Positions 18,044-29,218 of a stretch of DNA of 64,000 nucleotides are shown one piece after another (within the stretch, counting starts at the first letter, position 1; each line of letters starts with the position of its first letter). The DNA is from Solimonas fluminis. GTDB taxonomy: Bacteria > Pseudomonadota > Gammaproteobacteria > Nevskiales > Nevskiaceae. The notes below the pieces were generated by a model, which had not been told where the DNA came from, ran no database searches, and saw only the letters and a program-made list of their open reading frames with translations. The stretch lies in assembly GCF_002930645.1 (NCBI RefSeq), contig NZ_PSNW01000013.1, positions 59,471 through 123,470 of the forward strand. The letters are read 5' to 3'. The translations under genes and the position numbers were made by a program.

Positions 18044-19291
18044 ATGCGAAATCCATTCGAGCTTTACGCGGGGCTGCGCTACACGCGGGCCAAGCGGCGT
18101 AACCATTTCATTTCCTTCATTTCCGCTGCCTCCATGGCCGGCATCGCCGTGGGTGCCATGGCCCTGATCACCGTGCTGTCGGTGATGAACGGCTTCGAGC
18201 GGGAACTGCGCACCCGCATCCTCGGCATGGCCTCCCACGCCACCATCTCCGCCTTCGAGGGCGGCCTGTCCGGCTGGCAGGAGGCGGCGAAGAAGGCCGA
18301 GGCCCACAAGGAGATCGTCGCCGTGGCGCCCTACATCGAGGGCGAGGGCATGATCCGGGTCGGCGGCCAGCTGTCCGGCACCCTGCTGCGCGGCATCGAC
18401 CCGGAGCGGGAATCCCGCGTCAACGAGGTGGCCCAGCACATGAAGGCCGGCCAGCTCGCCGACCTCAAGGCCGGCGAGTACCGGATCGTGCTGGGCTACG
18501 AGATCGCCCAGGCCATGGGCGTCGGACTCGGCGACAAGGTGGACCTGATGATCCCGCAGGCCAGCGTCACGCCGGCCGGGGTGCTGCCGCGTTTCCGCCG
18601 CTTCACCGTGGCCGGCGTGTTCCGGGTGGGCATGTACGAGTACGACCGCGGCATGGTCCTGATCAACCTGCAGGACGCCCAGGCCCTGCTGCGCATGGGC
18701 GACGACGTCACCGGCGTGCGCCTGAAGCTGCACGACCTGTTCGAGGCGCCGCGGGTGTCGCACGAGCTGGCCCAGGACATGGCCGGCATCTACTTCGTCT
18801 CCGACTGGACCCGCAGCCACGCCAACTTCTTCCGTGCCGTGAAGACCGAGAAGATGGTGATGTTCATCATCCTGTCGCTGATCGTGGGCGTCGCCGCCTT
18901 CAACATCGTCTCCACCCTGGTGATGGTGGTGCAGGACAAGCAGGCCGACATCGCCATCCTGCGCACGCTCGGTGCCAGCCCGCGCTCGATCATGGCCATC
19001 TTCATGGTGCAGGGCTCGATCATCGGCATCGTCGGCACCCTGCTGGGCGTGGTCGGCGGCGTTGCCCTGGCGCTCAACGTCGAACGCCTGGTGCCGCTGC
19101 TGGAGCTGCTGATGGGCGGCCCGGTGCTGGCGCCGGACGTCTACTACATCAGCGACCTGCCGTCCGAGCTCAAGTGGAGCGACGTCACCAAGATCAGCAT
19201 CCTGTCGCTGAGCCTGGGCCTGCTGTCCACGATCTACCCGGCCTGGCGCGCCTCGCGCGTGCAGCCGGCAGAGGCGCTGCGCTATGAGTAG
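18044..19291 (+). CDS. lolC: Lipoprotein-releasing ABC transporter permease LolC/LolE
   Basis: 415 residues. It is the inner-membrane permease that, with LolD, detaches lipoproteins and passes them to LolA. Typical layout: helix 1 (about 25-50, in a SFISAASMAGIAVGAMALI stretch), a large periplasmic domain (about 50-270), then three helices near the C-terminus (about 272-300, 315-350, 380-400) ending in [21 protein letters not shown] at 18044 begins with MRNPFELYAG, the usual start; the open frame upstream is not conserved-looking. Only one permease gene is present here, so it probably acts as a homodimer or LolF-like subunit. The last codons overlap the DUF559 gene start. Confidence 0.93.
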   Translation: MRNPFELYAGLRYTRAKRRNHFISFISAASMAGIAVGAMALITVLSVMNGFERELRTRILGMASHATISAFEGGLSGWQEAAKKAEAHKEIVAVAPYIEGEGMIRVGGQLSGTLLRGIDPERESRVNEVAQHMKAGQLADLKAGEYRIVLGYEIAQAMGVGLGDKVDLMIPQASVTPAGVLPRFRRFTVAGVFRVGMYEYDRGMVLINLQDAQALLRMGDDVTGVRLKLHDLFEAPRVSHELAQDMAGIYFVSDWTRSHANFFRAVKTEKMVMFIILSLIVGVAAFNIVSTLVMVVQDKQADIAILRTLGASPRSIMAIFMVQGSIIGIVGTLLGVVGGVALALNVERLVPLLELLMGGPVLAPDVYYISDLPSELKWSDVTKISILSLSLGLLSTIYPAWRASRVQPAEALRYE

Positions 19292-19759
19292 CCAAAGCGC
19301 TTTGCTCCCCTCTCCCTCCGGGAGAGGGGCCGGGGGTGAGGGACGGGCGGTCAAAGTCCCGCTGCCGGCCGGCTTGAAGACCTTTGCGCGAGAGCTGCGG
19401 GGATCGCAGACCGATGTGGAATCGGCAATGTGGTACCTGCTGCGCGATCGGCGATTCTTCGGTTTGAAGTTCCGGCGGCAGCATCCAGTGCAGCCTTATG
19501 TGCTGGATTTCTTCTGCCAGGAGCTAAGCCTCGCGGTAGAGCTGGATGGCGGGCAACACAATGAAGGCAACAATGTGAAGCGTGACAAGACACGAAGCGC
19601 GGAGTTGGCGCGTCGTGGCATCCAGGTCGCGCGTTACTGGAATGACGAAGTGCTGAAGCAGACTGAGAGTGTGCTGGAGGACCTCATGCTGCGTGTCCAG
19701 CAGCTGGGCCTGTCCCTCACCCCCGACCCCTCTCCCGAGGGGAGAGGGGGGGCAAGACA

Positions 19760-19763
<4 letters not shown>
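19284..19763 (+). CDS. DUF559 endonuclease-domain protein, mobile cassette
   Basis: 159 residues, in the PD-(D/E)XK-like DUF559 family related to very-short-patch-repair nucleases. Visible motifs: [20 protein letters not shown] followed by VLDFFC and the acidic VELDGGQHN (near residues 87-95), which supply the Asp/Glu metal ligands. The N-terminus ([15 protein letters not shown]) and C-terminus ([13 protein letters not shown]) are translations of the two flanking inverted repeats, as often found in genes of this type. The gene overlaps lolC by eight bases and lolD by four, sits between two genes that normally adjoin, and has visibly lower GC than they do. It was probably inserted without breaking the operon. 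Confidence 0.88.
19305..19343 (+). repeat. REP-like repeat, left end of the DUF559 cassette
   Basis: A short palindrome CCCCTCTCCC-TCC-GGGAGAGGGG followed by CCGGGGGTGAGGGA. It is the reverse complement, with few changes, of the repeat at 19713-19750. Part of it is translated as the N-terminus of the DUF559 protein. Confidence 0.85.
19713..19750 (-). repeat. REP-like repeat, right end of the DUF559 cassette
   Basis: TCCCTCACCCCCGA followed by CCCCTCTCCC-GA-GGGGAGAGGGG, the inverted partner of 19305-19343. It encodes the [11 protein letters not shown] tail of the DUF559 protein and lies 9 bp before the lolD ATG. Confidence 0.85.
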
Positions 19764-20443
<680 letters not shown>

Positions 20444-22707
20444 TCCTCTGCTTCACGCTGGGCGTGCTGAGCCTGCACGCCCTGCGTGAGCTGCCGCCCT
20501 GGCCGGTGCTGGCGCCGCTGCTGCTGGCGGCATTGCCGCGCTGGCGCTACCGCTGGCATGGCCTGTTCCTGGCCCTCGGCCTGGGCCTGACGCTGTGGCA
20601 GGCCCAGCGCGCACTGGATGAGCGTTGGCCGGCCGCGCGGCATGGCGAGGTGCTGACCGTGCAGGGGCGGGTGTCCTCGCTGCCGGAGGCTGGCCACGAC
20701 CCGCGCGAGCCGGAGCAGAAGGTCTGGCGCTTCCGCTTCGACCCGGAGGCGGCCGAGGGCCTGCCGCGGCATCTGCGCGTCAGCTGGTATCGCACGCAGG
20801 AATCCGTACGCGCCGGCGAGTGCTGGCGGCTGGAACTGAAGCTGCGCACGCCGCGCGGCTCGATGAACCCCGGGGGCTTCGACTACGAGGGCTGGCTGCT
20901 GCGCGAGGGCATCGGCGCCGCGGCCACGGTGCGCGATGCCTCCCGCTGCGGCGAGGGCGGAGGCCTGCTGGCCCTGCGCCAGCGCCTGCGCGATGCCATC
21001 GAAGCCTGGCTGCCGGGCCATCCGGCCGCGCCGATGGTGGCGGCGCTGACGCTGGGCGACCAGTCCGGCCTGCGCGATGGCGATTGGGAAATCTTCAGGC
21101 TGACGGGCACCAGCCATCTGGTCGCGATCTCGGGTTTCAACATCGCCATCGTCGCTGCGCTGGGCTTCTTCCTGGGCCGCTGGCTGTGGACGCTGTGGCC
21201 GCCACTGCTGCTGCGCCTGCCGGCGCAGAAGGCCGGCTGGCTCGTCTCGGGCCTGTCTGCCGTGGCCTATGGCGCGGTGGCCGGTTTCGAGGCGCCGGTG
21301 GCGCGGGCGACCCTGATGGCCCTGTTCGTGATCGTCGCCGGCTTCGCCAATCGCCTTGGACAGCCGTCGCGGGTGCTGGCCCTGGCCTGGTTCGCCGTGC
21401 TGCTGTCCGATCCGCTGTCGATCAGCAGCCCCGGGTTGTGGCTGTCCTTCGGCGCCGTCGCGGCGATCTTCTACGTCGGCGGCGGGCGCCTGGCGCCGCC
21501 GCGCGGGCTGCGCGCCCTGGTGATGCTGCAACTGATGCTGACGGTGGTGCTGCTGCCGCTGACCCTGCACTTCTTCCATGGCCTGTCCTGGCCGGCGCCC
21601 CTGGTGAACCTGCTGGCCGTCCCGGCCTTCGCCCTGCTGACACCCCTGCTGCTGCTGGCCATGCTGCTCGCGGCGTTGTGGCCCGCGGCGGGCCTGCCGC
21701 TGCTGGGCTGGAGCGCGGATGCCCTGCAATGGCTGCGGCTGGGCCTGGAGGCGGCGGCCCAGTGGCCCCAGGCCTGGATCGCCTGGAGCCCAGCCTGGCC
21801 GGCGCTGCTGCTGGCCCTGCTCGGGGCCGTGCTGCTGTTTGCCCCGCACGGCCTGCCGCTGCGTCCGCTGGCGCTGCTGTGTTTCCTGCCGCTGGCCTTT
21901 CCACCCTCGCAGGCCCCGCAGGCAGGGCGATTCGAACTGGCGGCCCTGGATGTGGGTCAGGGGCTGGCGGTGGTCGTGCGCACCGCGAATCACAGCCTGC
22001 TGTACGACGCCGGTCCGGCCTTCGACGAGGGTTTCGATGCCGGCGAGTCGGTGGTCGTGCCGTACCTGCTGGGCCGGGGCATCCATCGCCTGGACCGGCT
22101 GCTGCTGTCGCACCAGGACAACGACCATGCCGGCGGCGTGGCGGCCGTGCTGCGGCGCCTGTCCGTGTCGGAGCAATACGGCACGCCGGGAGGGGCACCC
22201 TGCGCCGACGGCCGGCGCTGGACCTGGGATGGCGTGAGCTTCGAGATCCTGCATCCGCCGCAGGCGGAGGTCGGCGGCTCGGACAACAACCGCTCCTGCG
22301 TGCTGCGCATCGAGGCGGGCGGGCAGGTGGCCCTGCTGACCGGCGACATCGAGCGGGCCGCCGAGCAGGATCTGCTGCGGCGCCACCGCGGACGCCTGCG
22401 GGCGGATGTCCTGCTGTCGCCGCACCACGGCAGCCGCACCTCGTCCACCCCCGACTTCGTCGCGGCGGTGCGGCCCCGGCTGGTGATCCATCCGGCGGCC
22501 TGGCGCAGTTCCTTCGGCCATCCGCGGCCGGAGGTGGTGGAGCGTTACGCCGGGGCGGGCGCCCGGCAGTGGATCACCGGCGTCGAGGGCATGATCCGCC
22601 TGGAACTGCCGGAGTTGGCGGACCGGCCGCCGGAGCGCTGGCGCCGCCTGGCCGGCCGCTGGTGGAATGCTCCGGCGGAGCCCTGAACCGGACCTCGGGA
22701 GATAAAT

Positions 22708-22736
22708 GAAAATCCCCGCTCAAGGCGGGGATTTTC
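22708..22736. terminator. Bidirectional terminator between comEC and hisI
   Basis: A 12-bp perfect stem GAAAATCCCCGC/GCGGGGATTTTC with a five-base loop (22720-22724). The A/T ends serve as U tracts in both directions, fitting the convergent genes on either side. Confidence 0.9.
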
Positions 22737-22750
22737 AAGGGAAAACCAGT

Positions 22751-23230
22751 TCAGAGGATGGTCGGGTTCGGCGCGTCGCCGTAGACCGCCTTGGGGTCGA
22801 AGGTCTTTTCCTTCTCCTCGTAGTTCAGCACGCGCACATCCGGGCCCTCGCCGGTGGGCACCGAGCGGTAGAAGCAGGAGCGGTAGCCGACGTGGCAGCT
22901 GGCGTCGCCGATGACGTTGACGCTGAGCCAGATGGCGTCCTGGTCGTCGTCGATGCGCAGGGACACCACCTTCTGGGTCAGGCCGCTGGTGGCGCCCTTG
23001 TGCCAGATCACCTTGCGCGAGCGCGACCAGTAATGCGCCTCGCCGGTCAGGATCGTCTTCTTCAGCGCCTCGGCGTTCATGTAGCCCAGCATCAGCACCT
23101 CGCCGTTGTGGGAGGCGGTCGTGACGCAGGGGATCAGGCCGTGCTCGTCGAACTTCGGGGCGAGCTCGTTGCCTTCCTCGACCTGTTCGATCGTGACGCG
23201 GGGGAAGAAGCGGATATCGGAAAAGGACAT
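22751..23230 (-). CDS. hisI: Phosphoribosyl-AMP cyclohydrolase
   Basis: 159 residues, one HisI domain and no HisE part. It catalyses the third step of histidine synthesis. Motifs: LIPCVTTASHNGEVLMLGYMN, WSRSRKVIWHKGATSG, the metal-binding DDDQDAIWL, and Cys residues in GDASCHVGYRSCFYR. The length is about 25 residues above a bare HisI, from N- and C-terminal extensions. It is separated from other his genes. A TATAAT element is on its strand at 23264-23269. Confidence 0.93.
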   Translation of the reverse strand: MSFSDIRFFPRVTIEQVEEGNELAPKFDEHGLIPCVTTASHNGEVLMLGYMNAEALKKTILTGEAHYWSRSRKVIWHKGATSGLTQKVVSLRIDDDQDAIWLSVNVIGDASCHVGYRSCFYRSVPTGEGPDVRVLNYEEKEKTFDPKAVYGDAPNPTIL

Positions 23231-23263
23231 GTTTGTTCCGGTGAACCTGAAAAAGCGGGCGGC

Positions 23264-23269
23264 ATTATA
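23264..23269 (-). promoter_or_regulatory. Consensus -10 element upstream of hisI
   Basis: Perfect TATAAT on the minus strand, 33 bp before the hisI ATG. No good -35 was found at 16-18 bp. The element lies between GCGGGCG and CGCCCGC arms of a potential hairpin. Confidence 0.45.
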
Positions 23270-23298
23270 GGCGCCCGCGCCTGCAATTGCCTCACGGC

Positions 23299-23952
23299 TC
23301 AGCCATCGGACCGGCCCCAGCCGCGCCGGCGATTGCCGTCACCCCGGCCGGAGGCGTCCTCCTGGGGGCGTTCCTGCCTCGGCGGACGGATCGACTCCGC
23401 CAGGGGGCGCGAGGGCCGGGACGGAGCCGCGTCCGGGCGCCGCGAGCCGCCCCAGCCCAGGCCTGGGCCGCGGTCCGGCTGGGCCGGGCGGTCCGGACGC
23501 TCGGGGCGGGAGGGCCGCTGGGGCTGCGGAGGCCGGTCGTCGTCCCGCCCGATGCCGCCCCAGAGCCCGCCGCCGGGGCGGTCGGGACGATCCGGCCGCG
23601 TATCTGGACGCGGGTCGGGGCGCGGCGGCCTGGGGCTGCCGTGATCATGGCCGGCGTGGTCGGGACGTCCGTGGTCATGATCATGGTCGTGATCCCGGTC
23701 CGGCCGGCTCGGGCGGACCGGGTAGGCCTGCGGGCGGTAGTAGCCGTAGCCGGGGCGGTAGTAGTAGTCCGGTCCCGGCCGGTACGAGTAGTAGTAGATG
23801 TCCGGGCCGTAGTAGTAGCCGGGGTAGGGGTCGTAGGAATAGCTGTCGTAGCCGTAGACGCGGCCGACCTCCTGCGGGTAGTACGGCCCCGTGGCGACGC
23901 AGCCTGCGAGCATCAGGCTCGGCAGGACAAGGACGGCAGGGAGCAGGCGCAT
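23299..23952 (-). CDS. Low-complexity lipoprotein (Tyr-rich, His/Asp-rich, Arg/Pro-rich)
   Basis: 217 residues. Signal peptide with lipobox LMLAGC. The mature chain has three low-complexity zones: a Tyr/Pro/Gly-rich part (about residues 23-80, many YYY and YRPG units), a His/Asp zone (DHDHDHDHG and a second HDHG, about 83-105) likely to bind metal ions, and an Arg/Pro/Asp-rich tail (RPDRPDRP-type units) to the end. I recognise no domain. ATG at 23952 is chosen because it starts the signal peptide; the frame is open 15 codons further up. It may be a surface or periplasmic metal or polymer binding protein, but this is a guess. Confidence 0.7.
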   Translation of the reverse strand: MRLLPAVLVLPSLMLAGCVATGPYYPQEVGRVYGYDSYSYDPYPGYYYGPDIYYYSYRPGPDYYYRPGYGYYRPQAYPVRPSRPDRDHDHDHDHGRPDHAGHDHGSPRPPRPDPRPDTRPDRPDRPGGGLWGGIGRDDDRPPQPQRPSRPERPDRPAQPDRGPGLGWGGSRRPDAAPSRPSRPLAESIRPPRQERPQEDASGRGDGNRRRGWGRSDG

Positions 23953-24068
23953 GGTCGTTTCCGGTGGTGGACGCCGCCACTTTCGCGCGGCGGGCATTAA
24001 TCCGGAATGAATGGGGCCATTCCTGCGTTTTGCGAGGCGAAGCCGACGAGCGGTCGCCGGCCGGCGGC

Positions 24069-24911
24069 CTAGCCGGCGCGGGCGACGGCGCCCTTCAGCA
24101 CGCCCTCGTAGGCGCGCACCTCGACCTGGCGACCCGGGTGCTCGGCATGGACCGCCTGGGCAATGTAGCGGGCCAGCTTTTCCACCGTGGTGTCGCCGTC
24201 CAGCAGTTCACAGCGCTGCGCCGGCAGCTCCAGGGCGAAATCGCCGTCCACCGAGGTGTACTCGAAGCGCACGCGCTCGGCGCCATCCACCACGATGTCC
24301 TCCTGGGTGCCCAGGTAGATGTCCTTCCAGCGCCCGGCCCAGGCCTGTTCCAGCGCGGGCTCGCGCCGGTCGTCCAGGCGGATCTCGATGCGCGAGCGGT
24401 GGCCGTGGGCAATGCGCTGGCAGTGGCCGGTGTGCTTCTTCAGGCCATGCGCGTAATGGTAGTAGGCGCCGTCCACCACCTCGTGTCGCAGTGTCAGGCG
24501 GACTTCGGCGACGTTGGAGGGCACCTGCTGCGCCACCAGGGGCTGCAGGTGGGCGGTCAGGCTTTCGGTGGTCACGGCCGGCGCGTCGATCACGCAGACC
24601 GCGTCGGCGGGGGACCGGTGCTCGATGGGGCCGTCGGCCGGGCCGCTGAAGAACAGCTCGCTGCCATGGCCGTTGTGCTGGAGCTTCAGGCCAGCATGGC
24701 GATGGGGCACCAGCAGCTTGTGGTCGCCGATGCCGTCGATGACCTTCTTCAGGCGCTTCTTGACCTCGCCGAAGTCCAGCACCATGGACTGCTGGTCCAG
24801 GTCGCCGGCCAGTTCCACGTCCACGATCCAGCTTTCGCCCACCAGCCCGCGCAGGGGGTCCAGGAAAGCGCAATCCAGTACGGTCAGTTGCTCGACGAAC
24901 AGGCGAATCAT
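24069..24911 (-). CDS. Two-domain 6-carboxytetrahydropterin synthase-like protein
   Basis: 280 residues, about twice the size of QueD. Two T-fold units are visible. The C-terminal unit (about 135-250) has the catalytic/zinc features YHYAHGLKKHTGHCQRIAHGH, with Cys164 and the HGH pair at 169-171. The N-terminal unit (about 1-75) keeps the VLDFGEVKKRLKKVIDGIGDH segment but replaces HGHS by VGES at 24-27, so its metal site is lost. QueD-type enzymes act on 7,8-dihydroneopterin triphosphate in queuosine synthesis. No other queuosine gene is nearby. Its start is 79 bp from the divergent gltX. Confidence 0.82.
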   Translation of the reverse strand: MIRLFVEQLTVLDCAFLDPLRGLVGESWIVDVELAGDLDQQSMVLDFGEVKKRLKKVIDGIGDHKLLVPHRHAGLKLQHNGHGSELFFSGPADGPIEHRSPADAVCVIDAPAVTTESLTAHLQPLVAQQVPSNVAEVRLTLRHEVVDGAYYHYAHGLKKHTGHCQRIAHGHRSRIEIRLDDRREPALEQAWAGRWKDIYLGTQEDIVVDGAERVRFEYTSVDGDFALELPAQRCELLDGDTTVEKLARYIAQAVHAEHPGRQVEVRAYEGVLKGAVARAG

Positions 24912-24990
24912 GCCGCCATTGTACCCGTCCGGCGCCGTATGTTCCTGCTAAAATCCTGATTTCGCCCGAAGAATCACTGCAAACGCCTCC

Positions 24991-26412
24991 ATGAGCAGCG
25001 TCGTTACCCGCTTTGCCCCCAGCCCCACCGGCTACCTCCACATCGGCGGTGCCCGCACCGCGCTGTTCTCCTACCTGTACGCCAAGCGCTTCGGCGGCAA
25101 GTTCCTGCTGCGCATCGAGGACACCGACCGCGAGCGCTCGACCCAGGAGGCGGTGGACGCGATCTTCGAGGGGATGGCCTGGCTGGGCCTGAAGTCGGAT
25201 TTCGCCGAGATCTACCAGACCCAGCGCTTCGACCGCTACAGGGAAGTGGTCCAGCAGATGCTGGCCGCGGGCACCGCCTATTACTGCTACGCCAGCAAGG
25301 AAGAGCTGGACCAGATGCGCGCCGAGCAGATGGCGCGCAAGGAAAAGCCGCGCTACGACGGCCGCTGGCGCCCGGAGCGCGACAAGGTCCTGCCGGCGCC
25401 GCCGGAGGGCGTGCAGCCGGTGGTGCGCTTCCGCAACCCGCCCGACGGGCAGGTGGTGCTGAAGGACCTGATCAAGGGCGAGATCGTGTTCGACAACAAG
25501 GAACTCGACGATCTGATCATCGCCCGCGCCGACGGCGTGCCCACCTACAACTTCTGCGTGGTGGTGGACGACTGGGACATGGGCATCACCCACGTCATCC
25601 GCGGCGACGACCACGTCAACAACACCCCGCGCCAGATCAATATCCTCAAGGCACTGGGCGCGACGCCGCCGGAGTATGCGCACGTCTCGATGATCCTGGG
25701 CGCCGACGGTGCCAAGCTGTCCAAGCGCCACGGCGCGCTGTCGGTCACCGAGTACCGTGCCATGGGCTTCATGCCCGAGGCCCTGCTGAACTACCTCGTG
25801 CGCCTGGGCTGGAGCCACGGCGACCAGGAGCTGTTCACCCGCCAGGAGATGATCGAGAAGTTCGACTTCGACCACGTCTCCGCCTCGCCGGCGCGTTTCG
25901 ACATGGAGAAGGCCTACTGGGTCAACCACCAGTACCTGAAGATCACCGATCCGGCCATCGTCGTGCCGGAGTTCGACTGGCACCTGCGCCGCCTCGGCGT
26001 GGACCCGGCCAGCGGCCCGGCACTGGCGCCGGTGATCGAGCAGCAGCGCGAGCGCTGCCGCACCCTGGTGGAGATGGCGGAGAAGTCGAAGTTCTTCTAC
26101 GCCGAACTGGACGGCTACAACGAGAAGGACGCCGCCAAGCACCTCACCGCCGAGGGCGCCGCCCTGCTGACCGAGCTGGCCGCCGCGCTGGAGGCGCTGC
26201 CGGAGTGGACCGCGCCGGCGCTGCATGTGGCGGTCAACGGCTTCGCGGAAGGCCGCGGCCTGGGGCTGGGCAAGGTCGCCCAGCCGATCCGCGTCGCCGT
26301 GGTCGGCATGGCGATCTCGCCGCCGATCGACCAGACCCTGTTCCTGCTGGGACGTGACCGAACGCTCGCGCGGCTCAAGGCCGCCGTCGCGTACGTGCAG
26401 AACAAGTCCTAG
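24991..26412 (+). CDS. gltX: Glutamyl-tRNA synthetase
   Basis: 473 residues, a class I aminoacyl-tRNA synthetase charging tRNA-Glu. The HIGH-type motif is in [18 protein letters not shown] (residues 8-25), and the KMSKS-type motif is [12 protein letters not shown] (near 240). It has the discriminating-type length with a C-terminal anticodon-binding helical domain. A TAAAAT sequence at 24949-24954 may be its -10. thrS follows 22 bp downstream. Confidence 0.97.
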   Translation: MSSVVTRFAPSPTGYLHIGGARTALFSYLYAKRFGGKFLLRIEDTDRERSTQEAVDAIFEGMAWLGLKSDFAEIYQTQRFDRYREVVQQMLAAGTAYYCYASKEELDQMRAEQMARKEKPRYDGRWRPERDKVLPAPPEGVQPVVRFRNPPDGQVVLKDLIKGEIVFDNKELDDLIIARADGVPTYNFCVVVDDWDMGITHVIRGDDHVNNTPRQINILKALGATPPEYAHVSMILGADGAKLSKRHGALSVTEYRAMGFMPEALLNYLVRLGWSHGDQELFTRQEMIEKFDFDHVSASPARFDMEKAYWVNHQYLKITDPAIVVPEFDWHLRRLGVDPASGPALAPVIEQQRERCRTLVEMAEKSKFFYAELDGYNEKDAAKHLTAEGAALLTELAAALEALPEWTAPALHVAVNGFAEGRGLGLGKVAQPIRVAVVGMAISPPIDQTLFLLGRDRTLARLKAAVAYVQNKS

Positions 26413-26434
26413 TCCCCATTTCGGCAGAAGCAAC

Positions 26435-28336
26435 ATGGCAATCGAAATCACCTTTCCGGACGGCAACAAGAAGTCGTTCGATGCGCCTGTCAGCGGTCTT
26501 GCGATCGCGCAGGGCATTTCCCCGGGCCTTGCAAAGAAGGCCGCCCTGGTCAGCGTCAACGGCGAGCTCTGGGACCTGACCCGCCCCATCGACCGCGATG
26601 CCAGCATCAGCATCATCACCCGCGACAAGCCGGAGGCCCTGGAGGTCATCCGCCACGACGCGGCGCACGTGCTGGCGCAGGCGGTGCAGGAGCTCTTCCC
26701 CGGCACCCAGATCACCTTCGGCCCGGCCACCGAGGTCGGCTTCTACTACGACTTCGCCCGCGAGCAGGCCTTCAGCGAGGCCGACCTCGAGCAGATCGAG
26801 GCCAGGATGCGCGAGATCGTCAAGCGCGACCTGCCGATCACCCGAGAGGTCTGGGAGCACGACGCCGCGGTGAAGCACTTCGAGGCCGCCGGCGAAACCT
26901 TCAAGGCCGAGTGGATCCGCGAGGGCATCAAGGCCGACGAAGAGCTGACCATCTACCGCCAGGGCGACAAGTGGCTGGACATGTGCCTGGGGCCGCACCT
27001 GCCGTCCACCGGCAAGCTGGGCAATGCCTTCAAGCTGATCCGCGTCGGCGGCGTCTACTGGCGCGGCGATGCCAACAACGCGCAGCTGCAGCGCATCTAC
27101 GGCGTGGCCTTCGCCACCGAGGATGAGCTCAAGGCCTACCTCAAGCAGGTGGAGGAGGCCGAGAAGCGCGACCACCGCAAGCTGGCCCGCCAGCTCGACC
27201 TGTTCCACCAGCAGGAAGAGGCGCCGGGCATGGTGTTCTGGCACCCCAAGGGCTGGGCCATCTGGCAGGCCGTGGAGCAGTACGTGCGCGGCGTCTTCCG
27301 CAAGGGCGGCTACCAGGAAGTGCGCGGCCCGCAGATCATGGACGTGAGCCTCTGGAAGAAATCCGGTCACTGGGACAACTACCAGGACAACATGTTCTTC
27401 ACCGAGAGCGAGAAGCGCAGCTACGCGATCAAGCCGATGAACTGTCCGGGCCACGTGCAGATCTACAACGCCGGCCTGCATTCCTACCGCGACCTGCCGA
27501 TCCGCTACGCCGAGTTCGGCGGCTGCCACCGCAACGAGCCCTCGGGCGCGCTGCACGGCATCATGCGCGTGCGCGCGTTCACCCAGGACGACGGCCACAT
27601 CTTCTGCACCGAGGAGCAGGTGGAGGCCGAGGTCACCGCCTTCCACCAGCAGGCCATGCAGGTCTATGCCGACTTCGGCTTCACCGATCTGGCCGTGAAG
27701 CTGGCGCTGCGCCCCGACAAGCGCCTGGGCACCGAAGAGGCCTGGGACCGCGCCGAGAACGCCCTGCGCGCCGCGCTGCGCGCGGCGGGCGTGGAGTGGC
27801 AGGAACTGCCGGGCGAGGGCGCCTTCTACGGTCCCAAGATCGAGTACCACCTGAAGGACTCGATCGGCCGTTCCTGGCAGGTGGGCACCATCCAGTACGA
27901 TCCGATGATGCCGGAGCGCCTCGATGCCTCCTACATCGACGAGAACTCCCAGCGCCGCCGCCCGATCATGCTCCACCGCGCCATCGTCGGCTCCATGGAG
28001 CGCTTCATCGGCATCCTGATCGAGCATCATGCCGGCGCGCTGCCGCTGTGGCTGTCGCCGGTGCAGGCCGTGGTGGCGCCGATCGTCTCCGACGCCGACG
28101 CCTACGCCAGCGAGGTCTGCGGGGCGCTGAAGGACGCCGGCCTGCGGGCGCAGACCGACCTGCGCAACGAGAAGATCAACTACAAGATCCGCGAGCACGC
28201 CACCCAGAAGATCCCGGTGATCGTCGTCGTCGGCCGCAAGGAGGCCGAGGAGCGCACCGTGACCCTGCGCTTCCGCGGCGAGGAAAGGCAGGAAACCCTG
28301 CCGCTGGCCGACGCCATCGCCCGCCTCAAGGCCTGA
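26435..28336 (+). CDS. thrS: Threonyl-tRNA synthetase
   Basis: 633 residues, full length. Domain order: TGS (1-60), editing domain (about 65-225, with [17 protein letters not shown]), class II catalytic core (about 240-535; motif 2 [17 protein letters not shown], motif 3 near [20 protein letters not shown]) and anticodon-binding domain (about 540-633). Zinc ligands are expected in MNCPGH and later His residues. The start [11 protein letters not shown] is the usual TGS opening. In many bacteria infC follows thrS; here an M23 peptidase gene follows with a one-base overlap. Confidence 0.97.
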   Translation: MAIEITFPDGNKKSFDAPVSGLAIAQGISPGLAKKAALVSVNGELWDLTRPIDRDASISIITRDKPEALEVIRHDAAHVLAQAVQELFPGTQITFGPATEVGFYYDFAREQAFSEADLEQIEARMREIVKRDLPITREVWEHDAAVKHFEAAGETFKAEWIREGIKADEELTIYRQGDKWLDMCLGPHLPSTGKLGNAFKLIRVGGVYWRGDANNAQLQRIYGVAFATEDELKAYLKQVEEAEKRDHRKLARQLDLFHQQEEAPGMVFWHPKGWAIWQAVEQYVRGVFRKGGYQEVRGPQIMDVSLWKKSGHWDNYQDNMFFTESEKRSYAIKPMNCPGHVQIYNAGLHSYRDLPIRYAEFGGCHRNEPSGALHGIMRVRAFTQDDGHIFCTEEQVEAEVTAFHQQAMQVYADFGFTDLAVKLALRPDKRLGTEEAWDRAENALRAALRAAGVEWQELPGEGAFYGPKIEYHLKDSIGRSWQVGTIQYDPMMPERLDASYIDENSQRRRPIMLHRAIVGSMERFIGILIEHHAGALPLWLSPVQAVVAPIVSDADAYASEVCGALKDAGLRAQTDLRNEKINYKIREHATQKIPVIVVVGRKEAEERTVTLRFRGEERQETLPLADAIARLKA

Positions 28337-29154
28337 TGCGCCGCGCGTTGGCGGCGCTGCTCAGCGGCCTGCTGGCCCTGCCGGCGTCCGCGCTGGAACT
28401 GGAGGGCTCCTGGCAGCAGGGCAGCCTGGTCCATGGCCAGGCGGCGCCCGGCTCGCAGGTCTGGTTCCAGGATCGCGCCCTGCGGGTGTCTCCCCAGGGC
28501 GATTTCGTCTTCGGGCTGGACCGTGACGAGCCGCCCGAGGTCGAGCTGCGCTGGCAGGAGCCGGGCGACGCCGCGCCGCAATCGCGGCGCCATCCCGTGG
28601 CGCCGCGGCCCTGGAAGATCCAGCGCATCGACGGTCTGCCGCAGGACAAGGTCGAGCCGCCGGCGGCAGTGATGGCGCGCATCGAGCGCGAACAGGCCCT
28701 GCTCAACGCCGCGCGCGACCGCGATACCGAAGGGCAGGGCTGGCGCCAGCGTTTCGCCTGGGCCGCCACCGGGCGCATCTCCGGCGTCTTCGGCAACCAG
28801 CGCATCCTCAACGGCATTCCCAAGCAGCCGCACTACGGCGTCGATGTCGCGGTGCCGGTCGGCACGCCGATCCGGGCGCCGGCCGACGGCGTCGTGAGCC
28901 TGGCGGAACCGGATCTCTACTTCACCGGCGGCACCCTGATGATCGACCACGGGCATGGCCTGCACTCGATCATGGTGCACCTGTCGTCGCTCAAGGTGGC
29001 GGTGGGAGACCCGGTCCGGCAGGGGCAGGTCGTGGCGCTGTCCGGCAAGACCGGCCGCGCCACCGGCCCGCACCTGCACTGGGGCATCGGCTGGTTCCGT
29101 TCCCGCGTCGATCCGCAGACGCTGCTGCCGCCGATGGCGGTCCCTGCCCGCTAG
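28336..29154 (+). CDS. M23 family metallopeptidase (LytM-type)
   Basis: 272 residues. Signal peptide 1-19 (ends PASA), an N-terminal beta-rich domain (about 20-110, seen in M23 proteins of this type), and the M23 domain (about 145-262). Zinc ligands: HYGVDVA (first His and Asp) and the HLH of GPHLHWG. It probably cuts peptidoglycan peptide bridges in the periplasm, or is an activator-type LytM protein; the intact ligands favour activity. The ATG overlaps the thrS stop (TGATG), so translation is coupled to the synthetase gene. Confidence 0.9.
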   Translation: MRRALAALLSGLLALPASALELEGSWQQGSLVHGQAAPGSQVWFQDRALRVSPQGDFVFGLDRDEPPEVELRWQEPGDAAPQSRRHPVAPRPWKIQRIDGLPQDKVEPPAAVMARIEREQALLNAARDRDTEGQGWRQRFAWAATGRISGVFGNQRILNGIPKQPHYGVDVAVPVGTPIRAPADGVVSLAEPDLYFTGGTLMIDHGHGLHSIMVHLSSLKVAVGDPVRQGQVVALSGKTGRATGPHLHWGIGWFRSRVDPQTLLPPMAVPAR

Positions 29155-29218
29155 GGCCCTGGCGTCCGAGGGCGGTTTGCAAATCGCAGCTTGGCGGGCA
29201 GAAGTCCAGACTGATAGT

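Noticed and set aside
19305..19750. Repeats around the DUF559 gene as a CRISPR or terminator pair
   Set aside because: There are only two inverted copies with a gene between them, no spacers, and the repeat is translated.
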